A DNA stretch of 20,098 bases from Larix sibirica (GCA_004151065.3 NWUY0300055916.1:1-20098); one strand, 5' to 3'; shown: positions 10,620 through 20,098, numbered from the stretch's first letter. Translations and numbers: made by a program. Notes: generated from the sequence alone by a model not told the origin.

Positions 10620-11180
10620 GATTTGACATAATTAGTTTTCATTAACAACAGTTAATATTGCATTGCAACTAAGCGAATTGAAAGTATTGCATTGCCAAAA
10701 CAAAACCATTGGCCTTAACATAACATATCGGTTTCTTTCCCAATGGTGTACCACTCAAAGTTGTGGTCCCATACTTTAAAATAAAAGTAGGGTGGATGAA
10801 TTGAATGCTACTGACTATTCCTCAATTATAATAAATATGTTAATAGATTGATTATTCATTCATTGTGGGCTCGTCGTTTCTTACAACTATGAATCATTGT
10901 CAGTTTGTAAGAATGAACAGAGGAGTTCATGAAAGTTGTTGACTGCTCATCATATTCCATGGTATGATGTTTGGTAGTCGAAAGTCGTTGGATTAAATTT
11001 ACATTGGGTTGTGGGTGTTATTCTATGTGAATATTTTTTATGTAAGTTGAAAATTGTGTTGAATTTAATTAGATAGGAGAGTTTTTTAATTAGATAGGAA
11101 ATTTTTTCTAACTAATTTAACTTCTAAGTCAGTGTGGTTGATTGTTACTTGTTACTATGATAAAATAGTTTGTATATCTT
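10620..11180. other. Gene-free AT-rich stretch
   Basis: No coding similarity was seen. It contains a 21-bp tandem pair built on AATTAGATAGGA (11067 and 11088) and a small inverted repeat, CATCATA/TATGATG (10948-10969). Any continuation of the NLR relic beyond its P-loop would lie here on the minus strand, but none is readable. Confidence 0.5.
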
Positions 11181-11195
11181 GAAACTTGAGTGTAC

Positions 11196-11759
11196 TTGAT
11201 ATCCAACAATGGCAATGACACCAAATCTGTCTTCCAACATCCATTCACTTATGACATTGATGCCATTCTCCAAATCAACTGTGTACTTGAGATTTGTTAA
11301 GTAGATCACTGTATTTTCTTATGTTGTCTTGTCCTTCTAAATATTCATATGCCTTGAGTAGTTGAGATCAAGCATCCGCATCAAGGGCACATCACATATT
11401 TCAAATATGTCGCACTCTTGTGTATCATGTTAATTCTTTCTTTCAATATCTTAATCAATTGGCCCATCCGATAGAGGAAAATTAAGTCACGAAAAAAAAA
11501 ACTTATGATCCTCGCATTCCTCTACTATGTCCACAACATCATAGAGAAAATCATGGAGATTGTCAAGCCAGTGGGAAATTGAATTCCAGGTTACTTTTCC
11601 TCTCACGTCATTCAAAATGCATTTAATAGAATTAGCCTCCTCAAAAATGAATTCAAAATCATCTCTCAAACTAGTAACGAGAGATACCTCTAGGAAAAGT
11701 TTTTCAATGAGAGTAGAAGCCAATTTTTTTGTAAGCACACTAACAACATCTTGCTCCAT
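11196..11759 (-). pseudogene. CC-NLR resistance gene fragment (Rx-type coiled coil to P-loop)
   Basis: Full NLRs are intracellular immune receptors; the N-terminal coiled coil signals and the NB-ARC domain binds ATP. The ATG at 11757-11759 opens 90 codons with Rx_N-type features: VSVLTKKLASTLIEKLFLEV, TSLRDDFEFIFEEANSIKC and SHWLDNLHDFLYDVVDIVEE. The frame breaks at an A-rich run (11492-11501). It resumes at 11473 as YRMGQLIKILKERINMIHKS, followed by stops, then NLKYTVDLENGINV, EWMLEDRFGVIAIVGYQ (to 11196). VIAIVG is the start of the P-loop, but the following GGxGKT is absent. No NB-ARC, LRR or TIR remains. The length is about 190 codons against 800 or more for a complete NLR. It is a broken, non-functional copy; the family call is confident. 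Confidence 0.82.
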
Positions 11760-12305
11760 CTTTGTTCCGATAATTTTGATTCACTCATCAAGCTCAAGGC
11801 AGTTACTCATGTACCCTATTTCATCGTTTTCTCAACCACATCTTTAACTTGACTATAGGATGTGCTTGTGGGTTTCATAGCCTTTCTGAAAATTGAAATT
11901 GCAACCATTGTTCTGGTTGCTATTATCCATAAACCATATAATGTGGCTTCTAAATGAAACAGGTGATCTCATGGTGGTGTCAACCTCTATGTGGGAACTG
12001 ACGGAAATTTTGTGTGATCCACGTGCAAAAGTCACTTGTCGTCCCATTTAACAATGGTAGCTTAAAAAATTCAAGTATTGACATACCAAAATTTTGTTCT
12101 TTTTCGCATAGGAGCATCCATCTCATGTCTTCTCATGGATAGAAAAGGAGGAGGAAATGAGGTTTGACTCTACCTTCCACATTTAAAGTAACGTATACAT
12201 AACTATACATGTTAGATTCTTCCACTTTTCAAGTCACTACCTCACCATGCCATTTTTGTGTGCTAGCTCTTGTTTTCGCTCCTTGGTTTTAGTGTTTTCT
12301 CATGC
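11760..12305. other. Gene-free stretch upstream of the NLR relic
   Basis: This would be the promoter side of the minus-strand NLR fragment. No TATA box or further exon could be assigned. Open frames on both strands are short and without motifs. Confidence 0.4.
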
Positions 12306-12309
12306 AAAC

Positions 12310-12533
12310 ACATGTACGACTAATGCAGGTGTCCATTTCAATGCCTTTCAACACTCGAGTGGCTCCATGAGATTTCTATGAACAACCTTGTTTTAGAACA
12401 ACTTTGAAATGCGAGCAAACAACATGTATGACTAATGGAGCTATCCATTTCAATGCCTTTCAACACTTGACTGGCTTGGTGAGATTTATGTGGACAACCT
12501 TGTGTTAGAACAACTTTGAAATGTGAGCAAGCA
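12310..12533 (+). repeat. 112-bp tandem duplication
   Basis: Two copies start at 12310 and 12422 (ACATGTA[C/T]GACTAATG). Both contain TCCATTTCAATGCCTTTCAA and CAACTTTGAAATG. They differ at scattered positions, so the duplication is not recent. Confidence 0.9.
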
Positions 12534-12792
12534 TTTAATTGCATTATTACAGTTCCACCAAACATCAATAATTGTAAACCGACACTTTCTTAAATAAATA
12601 AACATTGAAGTTTAACCTTGATCTTGTGAGCTCTAGATGCATATTTAGTAGTTCTATATTACCCAGTCATGGATCCAAGTCTATAACCTTCCAGTACTAG
12701 AAGTGAAGTTACATTAGTAATTTCCCTAGTGCTATGAAAGATTACAGTTTTCCAAAGTATGTGTGTCCCTTCTTTTCTTATGAAGTAGTTTT

Positions 12793-12980
12793 CTCCTTAT
12801 TGTATTTTTGAAATTTTCGTGTAATGGGATTATAGGAGCACATTGAAACTCACAAGTTTTAATATGAGATCATTAAGAAAAAAATTAGTCCTTATTGTAT
12901 TTTTGAAATTTGTGTGCAATGGGATACATGAGTTCATTGAAACTTGAAAGTTTTAATATAAGATCATTAAGAAAAAATTA
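12793..12980 (+). repeat. About 95-bp tandem duplication
   Basis: Copies at about 12793-12887 and 12888-12980 share TCCTTATTGTATTTTTGAAA, the GGGAT and CATTGAAACT blocks, and end in CATTAAGAAAAA. They differ by substitutions and small indels. Confidence 0.9.
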
Positions 12981-13375
12981 ATTATTTAATTTTACTTTTT
13001 CAGATGTTACAACCAATATAACATAAACAAAAACTAGTGTGTGTGTGTACACTTTGTGGATTCATAAGCCATATATTCTTACCAATTTGATAAAGCTTCT
13101 TAGTACAAAATTCTATTGTATAAAAAATTTAATGATTTAATTTTCCTTTTTCATATGTTACAACCAATATAACATAAACAAAAACTTGTGTGTGTGTGTA
13201 CACCATGTGGATTCATAACCCATATATTCTTACCAATTTGATAAAGCTCCTGAGTAGAAAATTGTCTAGTGTATAAAAACTAGTGTGTGTGTGTGTACAC
13301 TATGTGGATTCATAACCCATATATTCTTACCAATTTGATAAAGCTTCTTAGTAGAAAATTGTCTATTGTTTTGAT
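12981..13375 (+). repeat. Three-copy tandem repeat with internal (GT)n
   Basis: Copies 1 and 2 (12981-13126 and 13127-13278) have a 151-bp offset. Copy 3 (about 13278-13375) lacks roughly the first 54 bp and follows copy 2 by a 97-bp offset. All contain (GT)n ending in GTACAC, then GGATTCATAA and CCATATATTCTTACCAATTT. Copy 3 matches copy 2 most closely, so it probably arose later. Confidence 0.92.
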
Positions 13376-15220
13376 TGTTTTTTCGCTAAACTATTTTCCA
13401 ATTTCATAGAGCTTTTTAAGCACGCTTTTTATTTTTAGCCCAAAAATGATTTCATGTAGCTCTCCCTCTCAACTAAATAATAAAGTCTTAAAGATACATG
13501 TGCATTTCATCGCAATAGTAGCAATGGCTTGCTTTGTGTTTCTCTGCCCATATTGGAGCACCTCTTGGCCTTGAGAATGAGGTAGAAGATGTTAGATCAA
13601 TGAACAATGCATATTGGTGACGGTTTCTCTATCGTGAGCAATGGGAACAAGATGGTTGGAGGTAAACTTGGTTCTATATTGTTCTATATATTGCACACTT
13701 TCCACATTTACATATTTTTGTACACTTAACATTTACCCTTTCCTATACTTAAACTTCATGATTTTCACTTCTCAAGTTTTCTTTTAAGTACATCACTTCC
13801 ACCTTGCTTCCTTATTACAGCGTTCTTTTTGCATTGTCAAGTGCAATTGCTAGTTATTTGTATATTAGAACTTTGAATATTTTCAATTGTTATTATGTTT
13901 TTATTTATTTTAATATTTATATATTATAATTGTACAATATTCAATGGAAATTCAAACCAACCTATTTTCAAGGATAAAGTTATTGCAATACTAAAAATTA
14001 AGGCATGTTTAGAATTAAAAAATTAAAAATAAATAAGAATAATATATTTTCTTAAACTTTTTATATTAACCACCAAATTAAGTTAGTTGAGTTCTTAAAA
14101 TGTATAAATTGTATCAAAATAAAACTATAACCAATGGCCAACCCAAAAATACCATTGACATAGTAGGCCTTTAACAGAGCTATAATTTAATCCTATAATA
14201 ACAAGATAGCTGAAATGGTTCAATATAATAAGTTCTTTTATTTTCACTTAAATTTATTTGAGCCTTTTAATTTTGTGTCAAAAAGTAAAGGCTTTCAGCC
14301 AAAAATATGACTCTTAGATGCAACGGATATTTGCCATTCCGCTAATTTTCTAAAAAGAATTTGAAAAAAAATCATATTAGTGAAGTGTATGGTCTCATCA
14401 CTAAGAGCTACCTTCTTGGTCTTCACGTTGAAAATTAAACTATAATACCGTGTTGAAATTACAAGAAACATGCAATTAAATGATAATAAGATATAAGTTT
14501 AGAAGCCTCGATTAGTTATTAAGATAGTTTATTCTGACAAAAAGAACTAACAAATATGTTATATACTCAATTATCTATGTTTAACATCCTAAGTGGAATG
14601 AACAATGCCTCTATTTGAGATTTTATCATCCCTCATCTTCTTCAATGAAATAAGAGAAGAAAATAAATATGGAAACATTTTTTGAATAAATGAATCAATT
14701 TTAAAAATAAAAAGTATGAGAATGTAACAAAATCAAAGTAAAAGGAAAGTCATTCAAGTAGAGAAGATATAGAAAAGGACCAAGGCGAAATAAAGGAATG
14801 CCCAGAATGCCCAAACAGGGAAGGAATGAATTGGAAGAAGAAATCCAAAGAAAAAAACATCATAGTAAGTGAAAAGTCATTTCAAATCAAAGAAAAACAA
14901 ATTGTCAAGAAGTTTGTAATGACTTGATCAATGCCTAGAAACAACTATAAACCAACTTAGGCATGTCATGACATTTTTGTAATGCTTTGAATTTTAATGG
15001 AAATATTCTTAGGCTAACATTGTAATCATTGACTAAATTCAAAGAATTTTAATTTTCATAATACTGAAGAAACATAATAAATTATAATAAAAAAATTACA
15101 AGTAAAGCAATAGCGAAAAATTTGTTTACATTTTAGTCATTGCCATGGTAACTATAATGGCAATATAAGTTTTCAATAACTTCAATGCTTTTTTTACATT
15201 TATTAAATTTATTTTTATAT
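13376..15220. other. AT-rich gene-free stretch
   Basis: Strong A/T bias with stops in all frames. No coding motif, RNA gene or terminal repeat was recognised. Confidence 0.6.
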
Positions 15221-15231
15221 CACTGTAGAAA

Positions 15232-15375
15232 AATAAAATCAAACAAATCCAAATACATCATTATGATTTGAGCTATTTCCATATTTCCATATTTTTTTAA
15301 TATTAAAAAGTAATAAATTTTTAATATGAACATATAAAAAATAGCATCAAACAAATCCAAATATATCATTGTGAC
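15232..15375 (+). repeat. Short direct repeat pair, 108 bp apart
   Basis: ATCAAACAAATCCAAATA begins at 15238 and again at 15346, followed in each by CATCATT/TATCATTGTGA-like sequence. The two units are nearly identical over about 30 bp and flank an A/T-rich palindromic segment (AATATTAAAAAG...TTTTTAATAT). Confidence 0.8.
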
Positions 15376-15424
15376 GTGGACTTTTAAGCTCTCTCCATTT
15401 AAAACAATAGCAGTTCCCAAATAT

Positions 15425-15890
15425 TGGTTGTTAGATCTTTTACAACTCGTAACATTTATTTAAAAACCAATAACATTTATTTAAAAACGGAGGTCACCAA
15501 TTCTCAATTCAACACCAAACATGCACATATACTGAGAAGATGTACCTAACATTCATTATTGAGTGTTATGTATAAAGCCACTATTCCTCCTTCATAGTGC
15601 TCCATATTATACATCGTACAATATTCATCAAGATCATCATCACCATCTTGCAAGCTTACAATTTGTTGGATATTTTACAACCGATGACATTTATTTAAAA
15701 ACTAAAGTCACCAATTCTCAATTCAACACTAAACATGCACACATATTGAGAAACATGTACCTAACTCTCATTCTTGAGTGTTATGTATAAAGCCACTATT
15801 CCTCCTTCATAGTGCTCCATATTATACATTGTACAATATTCATCAAGATCATCATCACCATCTTCTCCACATGTTGCAAGCTTACAATTT
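15425..15890 (+). repeat. About 215-bp tandem duplication overlapping a terminal exon
   Basis: Copy 1 spans about 15425-15661 and copy 2 about 15662-15890. Aligned markers are GTCACCAATTCTCAATTCAA at 15493 and 15707, and GAGTGTTATGTATAAAGCCA at 15561 and 15776. Copy 1 has an extra 20-bp unit (AACATTTATTTAAAAAC repeated); copy 2 has 12 extra bases (CTCCACATGTTG) near its end. On the minus strand copy 2 encodes the C-terminus of the exon at 15761-16042, and copy 1 carries a second version of that C-terminus with its own stop. Confidence 0.93.
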
Positions 15891-16042
15891 GTCCATTCTT
15901 GTTGATCTACTTGCTCTACATTGGTTGTCAAGCCTAATCTAGTCACTTCTTTCAAAAATTGTTCTAATAAGTCTTTTTCTCGAACTGGATTTACAATGAG
16001 AGCTCTGCTGTTAGAATTCAATAAGCGACGACGAATCACGCC
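15761..16042 (-). CDS. Probable 3'-terminal exon of an unidentified protein
   Basis: On the minus strand an open frame of 93 codons plus stop follows a plausible splice acceptor (TTTCTTGTTGGTTGATTCAG, cut after 16043, phase 0). It has no good ATG start, which supports an internal or last exon. Readable parts are VIRRRLLNSNSRALIVNPVR, EKDLLEQFLKEVTRLGL, an acidic GEDGDDDLDEYC and a C-terminal EGGIVALYITLKNES. The alternation of a hydrophobic strand (ALIVNPV), a helix (EKDLLEQFLKEVTRLGL) and a final strand (GIVALYITL) would fit the C-terminal part of a Rossmann-like methyltransferase, but this is a structural guess. I do not recognise the family. Upstream exons should lie above 16100; none could be read before the LINE relic. 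It may be a live exon or a captured fragment. Confidence 0.45.
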   Translation of the reverse strand, partial: GVIRRRLLNSNSRALIVNPVREKDLLEQFLKEVTRLGLTTNVEQVDQQEWTNCKLATCGEDGDDDLDEYCTMYNMEHYEGGIVALYITLKNES

Positions 16043-16051
16043 CTGAATCAA

Positions 16052-16740
16052 CCAACAAGAAATTCGTTTGCTTTTCCATCAACATATGATTGAGCCAAAG
16101 ATGATAAATGCTTATACATAAACACAATAAATTTGAGATTTTAAATCAATGCCAAGTATGAGAATTTAAAGCATCATTTGACAATAAGTCCATACTTAAG
16201 GAGATTGAAATAATATTAATTCAAAATCATCTTAGTTAAAGTAAATAATTAAACTGCTAGAAAAAGAAAGAAAACAAAGGTTGTCATGCATGAACTAAAT
16301 TATGTTATAAGCAAGAAATATCAACTAATACGGATTACTTTGTAATGAAAACACTAAATATTTAGTTTTAATAACTCCCTTTTAACATATTATAGATTTA
16401 TCTGTGTAGACGTGATTTATTTTAATTACATCTTATAATATAACACTCTAAATTGTCTTATTCTAAATAAAATAAAACTAATGACTATAAAACTAAATGT
16501 CAATATTCTAAATAAAATACCAATGATTGGGCAAATTCATAGATGTGATCGTACTCCTAGAAGATGAAAGTTATCGTAACAATCATGACTAGCCTAGAAG
16601 AACCATGGTTTGATGCCTTAATATCAAATCATAACAAAGGTTGTTTTCAAAGCGAGTGCATGGTAATTACCATAGTGCATGTCAAACTTGTTACTCCCAC
16701 ACTGGATTTTCCCTCCTTGTGACCAACTAGGAGACAGAAA
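16052..16740. other. Gene-free AT-rich stretch (possible intron of the minus-strand exon)
   Basis: T-rich on the minus strand near the acceptor and AT-rich throughout, with stops in all frames. It would be intron if the 15761-16042 exon belongs to a gene extending to the right. Confidence 0.35.
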
Positions 16741-17698
16741 GCGAAGAACACTGGACCGTTAACTAGTGCATGGGAGCGAGACAGCCTCAGAGAGATTGAA
16801 TCAAAAGGAAGGCTGAACTAGACCTGTTAGAAGAGGAGCAATTAAATCTACTCAAATCTGTACAATAATTATTTTCTTTAGGAAGGCTGTCATTAAAAAG
16901 GACAGTTGTAAAATATAGTCTTGAAATCCAAAGATCACAAGATAAAATGAGAAGACTACCAAAGAAAATTGCAGTAATGAATGCATCAACAAGAACTTTT
17001 GGTGGAAGACGTCTGAGATGTATGCAATTGGGAGTGGAGTTTTGGATGCCCTTTCACTCAGTTTGATTCCCGTAAACTTTACTCCATTTTGCACCAGAGG
17101 CATGTGCTAGGCCTTGTTTTGAATGCTCAGTGGGCTTCACCAGATGCCGAGTCCCAATGGATCTAGAGATTGCGTAGTGTCTTGTCAATGCGGGTTTCAT
17201 ATGAACTCCATGTGTTTGCTGGGTTGGTAATCTATCACAGTCTCCCCTCCAAGGCTCAATTGGCCAAAAGTAACCTTTCAGATGGTCTCTGCCTCACATG
17301 TCTCAAGATAGAAACTGTGAAGCACATTTTTTTGGGAATGCTCTTTTGCAAGGTATTGTTGGGATCAGATTCAGTTGCAGCTGGCAAGTATTCTCAAGGG
17401 CATCTACATAGCCTAGCTGCATTGTTGGGGTATTCAGGGTTCCAGATATGTGCTCCAGGATTTTTTGTCTGGTGTATGGCATTGTTTAAGAATTTCAACA
17501 TTATCTGTTCTATGATAACTCTGCTACAACTATGTGTTTGATAATGAAGTCAGTTCTTTGACATCTTTTTTGTCTATTAGAGAGAGGAAAGTGGACCAAA
17601 ACCTCAAAGATTTGAGTGAAATTGGCATGAGTACCCTTTCAGAAAGTCTAGCCCCAAATACCCACAAACCAAGTTCAAGAAGAGAATCTTTCTCTTGA
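16741..17698 (+). mobile_element. Internally deleted LINE ORF2 remnant with RVT zinc-binding domain
   Basis: The left piece (16747-16818) reads NTGPLTSAWERDSLREIESK, like the charged segment between endonuclease and RT in plant LINE ORF2. The catalytic RT core that should follow is missing. The right piece (16994-17541) reads NFWWKTSEMYAIGSG, LGLVLNAQWASPDAESQW, a stop, then RLRSVLSMRVSYELHVFAGL, HSLPSKAQLAKSNLSDGLC and CLKIETVKH; the C-x2-C...H pattern is the RVT zinc-binding domain. After a frameshift it continues as FDNEVSSLTSFLSIRERKVD and ends at TGA 17696-17698. It is G-rich compared with its surroundings. The zinc-binding match is good, the left piece is weaker. A non-functional relic. 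Confidence 0.65.
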
Positions 17699-19300
17699 CC
17701 CCATTTTCCCAAGGATGTAAGGCACTAGTCCTTGTTTCTTGTTTCACAAACCAAATCCTTTAAACATTGTTTTCCTTTCCCCTTTTGAGCAAAAATCTGA
17801 ACTCTCTAAGGCTGCCATCATACCACAGATTTTTCTCTTCGAAGCCTAATGTAAATCCCTTGCTCTTATTCAATTTTTTAGGCTTTAATTTAGCTAGTTC
17901 ATTTCTGTTTTATTTCATTTTCCAATCTGCATGCAGACAGAAATAAAATTAAAAATACACCTAAGTGCATCTGAAAAACACTTATATTCACTTGGGTTTA
18001 TTTGCTAATAATCTCCTTCAAAATTTGCAGTCTCATTTAGATTATTTTCTCATATTTTTATGGTTAAATTCTTGATCCTTCTAAACTTCCGATCTGGAAT
18101 TTCAATTAAACACTCAGCAGTTTTCAGATATTTACATATTTTCTTATTAACCTTCAGATGCTGCAAAATTACATGTTCAAGATGTACGATCAAAGCTAAA
18201 ATCTCAAATGTGAATGATTTAATTGTGGGGCAATTATTCATGATTACACTTTACCATTTTTTCTCAGTAAGCAGCAACATTCATTTTCCCTTTAATTCTG
18301 GAATTTACATTGGATGCTATGATCACTTCGTATTCCAATATTAATTAGTTATGTGAGCAATTTCTTTTATTACTGATTTCACAAACAGTTTCAACAAGCA
18401 TCTTGCTCATTTAATTTGAGTAATTATCCTCACATTCAGGTTCAGCAGCAATCGAACTATATGTGGATGATTTTATCTAAGTTTCAATTGGCATCACACA
18501 TTGATTTAATACTTTATCTTGTGAGATTGGGTTAAGGAATTTCCTTTCGTTTTAAGTTCATTCCACATCTAAGGGAAATTTCAAAGTGACATCTTGCTTC
18601 AGAAATCATTCTCAAGCAAGACCTCACTTTCTTCCCACATATATTTTATGCACCTGAAGTTTTATTTGGATAATTACCTCTTAATTCTGGAATAAGCTAT
18701 TTAACTGCAATAAACTCATCTGATCACTGTTGCAACTCTTAATCATGAGTATTATGTATGAATTCCAGATTTGAAAGACTTACATTGCACTAGATGGTTA
18801 TATTTTCTTCAAGTTTTTCATATGAAATCTTGTCTCACATGCACATTTATTTTCAAGCATTATTTCATTGTTTCTAAGTGTTTGTTTTAACACTTTTACA
18901 ATTGCAAAATTCCTAAACAAACATTTATCTTTTGGGGAATTAATTATATTTCGCATTCACTCGCACATTTTGTTGAAATCAATCCCCTCCAAGATCTTTT
19001 CATTAGAAATTTAGAATTAATCCAATCAACCCTAGGGAAGCCTGCCTTGACCTGGAGAGCATGTCAAAAGTGAGGGAAGTTAGCACTGAGGTGACAATGG
19101 TGCTTTCTTCTATAGTTGCTGCTTGTTAGCACTCGTGGGTTGAGACTTTCCTACCCAACTGCTAAATCAAGCTGTAACAGGTTCCAAATACAATTTATTT
19201 CAGCATATACTAATTCCTAACATTTGATACAATCAATTTTCAAGAAGATCAATTTATTCACTACATAATGCAATTTCACTAGTTTCAGAGTTGTTACCAT
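17699..19300. other. T-rich gene-free stretch
   Basis: Stops occur in all frames and no protein motif is visible. TTAATTCTGGAAT recurs near 18291 and 18681. The segment at about 19030-19190 is richer in G and C (GGGAAGCCTGCCTTGACCTG) and may belong to a separate repeat. An LTR is possible but no paired copy is in the window. Confidence 0.4.
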
Positions 19301-19309
19301 CCACATACC

Positions 19310-19852
19310 TTGCCTTTCTGGCTCTGTGATCATTTTGATCACAACAACCTTTATTTTCATGATGCTCCCCTCACTTCTATGGCTTCTACGTCATCATTTG
19401 CCCATCTTGTGCACCCTCGAATCTCTTCCCATTGTCTCCTTTCCAAACTCTTCAAAGTTCAAACATGGCTTCCACCGTTGCTATGCACAACAGGATATAA
19501 GGAGAGACAAGTTCACTCCTCTATTCCTGATGCCAACGTCCAACACTCCATTTCTCTGTCAGACTCTCCTCGCCAATGCAACTGGCCCCTTTCTGTCACA
19601 CCCGATAAAGTGGGTCCAACTTTGCCACTTTTTCCAAACCACCTCTCTTGGGATTCCATAGTTGTTACCTCCCAATTCCTCCTATGTCCATCATCGTACA
19701 CAGGCAGCATGAGAATCAATGATACATTGATCCTTCTTCAGTGTCATAAAGACCCCAAAATTCATGATAAGCTCCAGTTACTAAAAGAGACTAGGAAACA
19801 CAACAGGATCAATGAGAGCTGGAAAAACAAACAGTATCATAGTCATCACTAA
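19310..19852 (+). CDS. Hypothetical ORF in a GC-richer island; possible first exon
   Basis: This is the longest open frame in the window: 180 codons open, with the first ATG in frame at about 19379 (MASTSSFAHLVHPRISSHCL), giving roughly 157 residues to TAA 19850-19852. The N-terminus is Ser/Ala-rich with basic residues and few acidic ones, as in plastid or mitochondrial transit peptides. No catalytic or structural motif follows. The same DNA also has shorter open frames on both strands (to 19661 plus, 19513-19719 minus), which is expected from base composition and weakens the case. It could be a 5' exon of an organelle-targeted protein, a relic, or chance. Confidence 0.25.
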   Translation: MPFWLCDHFDHNNLYFHDAPLTSMASTSSFAHLVHPRISSHCLLSKLFKVQTWLPPLLCTTGYKERQVHSSIPDANVQHSISLSDSPRQCNWPLSVTPDKVGPTLPLFPNHLSWDSIVVTSQFLLCPSSYTGSMRINDTLILLQCHKDPKIHDKLQLLKETRKHNRINESWKNKQYHSHH

Positions 19853-19954
19853 GTAATCAGCAATTACTGGAGCAATTGGTTTCATCTGCCAACTCTATTC
19901 AATCAAGGACTGCTAGACACTTTATATTCAATTATTATCATAGTGACTGACTGT
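19853..19954. other. Short AT-rich spacer
   Basis: No feature was recognised between the hypothetical ORF and the G-rich segment at the window edge. Confidence 0.5.
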
Positions 19955-20098
19955 GTTACGATGGTACCAGCACCAGCGTACCTGCAGAGGTGCCCCAGGG
20001 AGAGGGTGTCTTTTTTTGACCAGGAGGTGTGTTTAGCCGGCTTATTTTGAGGTGGGGTTATGGCCAGACCCTCTGGTTTCTCCTCTAGAAGTACTATG
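19955..20098 (+). pseudogene. Coding-like segment at window edge, probably start of a mobile-element ORF
   Basis: The composition jumps abruptly to G/C-rich. From ATG 19961 the frame reads MVPAPAYLQRCPRERVSFFD, QEVCLAGLF, then TGA 20048-20050, and stays open afterwards (GGVMARPSGFSSRSTM) to the end of the window. The TGA would be CGA (Arg) before a single C-to-T change. A short conserved-looking frame with one stop, set in AT-rich DNA, suits an inserted retroelement ORF, possibly a LINE ORF1 or gag-like protein. I cannot name the family, and most of it is outside the window. Confidence 0.35.

Noticed and set aside
12310-13375. CRISPR-like array
   Set aside because: The units are long, adjoining tandem duplications with no constant short repeat and unique spacers, and the DNA is plant nuclear.
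15563-15790. Plus-strand 75-residue frame
   Set aside because: It lies antisense to the duplicated exon end; the minus frame is the one kept open in both copies.
16852-17103. Minus-strand 83-residue frame
   Set aside because: It is antisense to the LINE relic, whose plus-strand frame has recognisable protein motifs.
17530-17712. Minus-strand 60-residue frame
   Set aside because: It is the shadow of the frameshifted LINE C-terminus on the plus strand.

Overview
This is plant nuclear DNA, most likely from a large, repeat-rich genome. A gymnosperm is plausible but not proven. The evidence is a decayed Ty3/gypsy element of a plant-type (Tat-like) lineage, a relic of a coiled-coil NLR resistance gene with an Rx-type N-terminus, a LINE 3' end with a plant-type RVT zinc-binding domain, a eukaryotic splice-site context, and long AT-rich gene-free stretches. 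No bacterial operon, CRISPR array or rRNA is visible, and no intact protein-coding gene can be demonstrated.

Layout. Positions 1-3379 (+) hold the pol part of a dead Ty3/gypsy retrotransposon: the linker before RT, then RT, RNase H, zinc-binding/integrase and a C-terminal chromatin-side domain ending at TAA 2850-2852. About 105 bp later comes a second RNase H-like reading frame (2958-3379), so the element carried an additional RNase H downstream of integrase. Both enzymes have lost catalytic residues and carry frameshifts and stops. From 3380 to about 9310 there is no recognisable gene. The plus strand stays C-rich and G-poor to about 7800, as in the pol region, so much of this may be the element's long 3' part. 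TATA boxes at 5832 and 8253 mark two LTR-like promoter candidates.

From 9310 to 11180 the DNA is AT-rich and gene-free, but holds a tRNA-Val(UAC)-like cloverleaf on the minus strand (10531-10604). An NLR pseudogene fragment (11196-11759, minus) covers the Rx-type coiled coil and stops at the P-loop. A block at 12310-13375 contains three separate tandem duplications (112-bp, 95-bp and 151-bp periods). AT-rich sequence follows to about 15420. A 215-bp tandem duplication (15425-15890) includes the 3' end of a probable terminal exon (15761-16042, minus) of an unidentified gene.

An internally deleted LINE ORF2 remnant lies at 16741-17698 (+). A T-rich, gene-free stretch reaches about 19300. A GC-richer island with the window's longest open frame (19310-19852) follows, and at the right edge (19955-20098) a G-rich coding-like segment probably starts another mobile element. 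Apart from the possible exon and the 19.3-kb ORF, everything identified is decayed repeat or pseudogene, so no shared pathway links these pieces.
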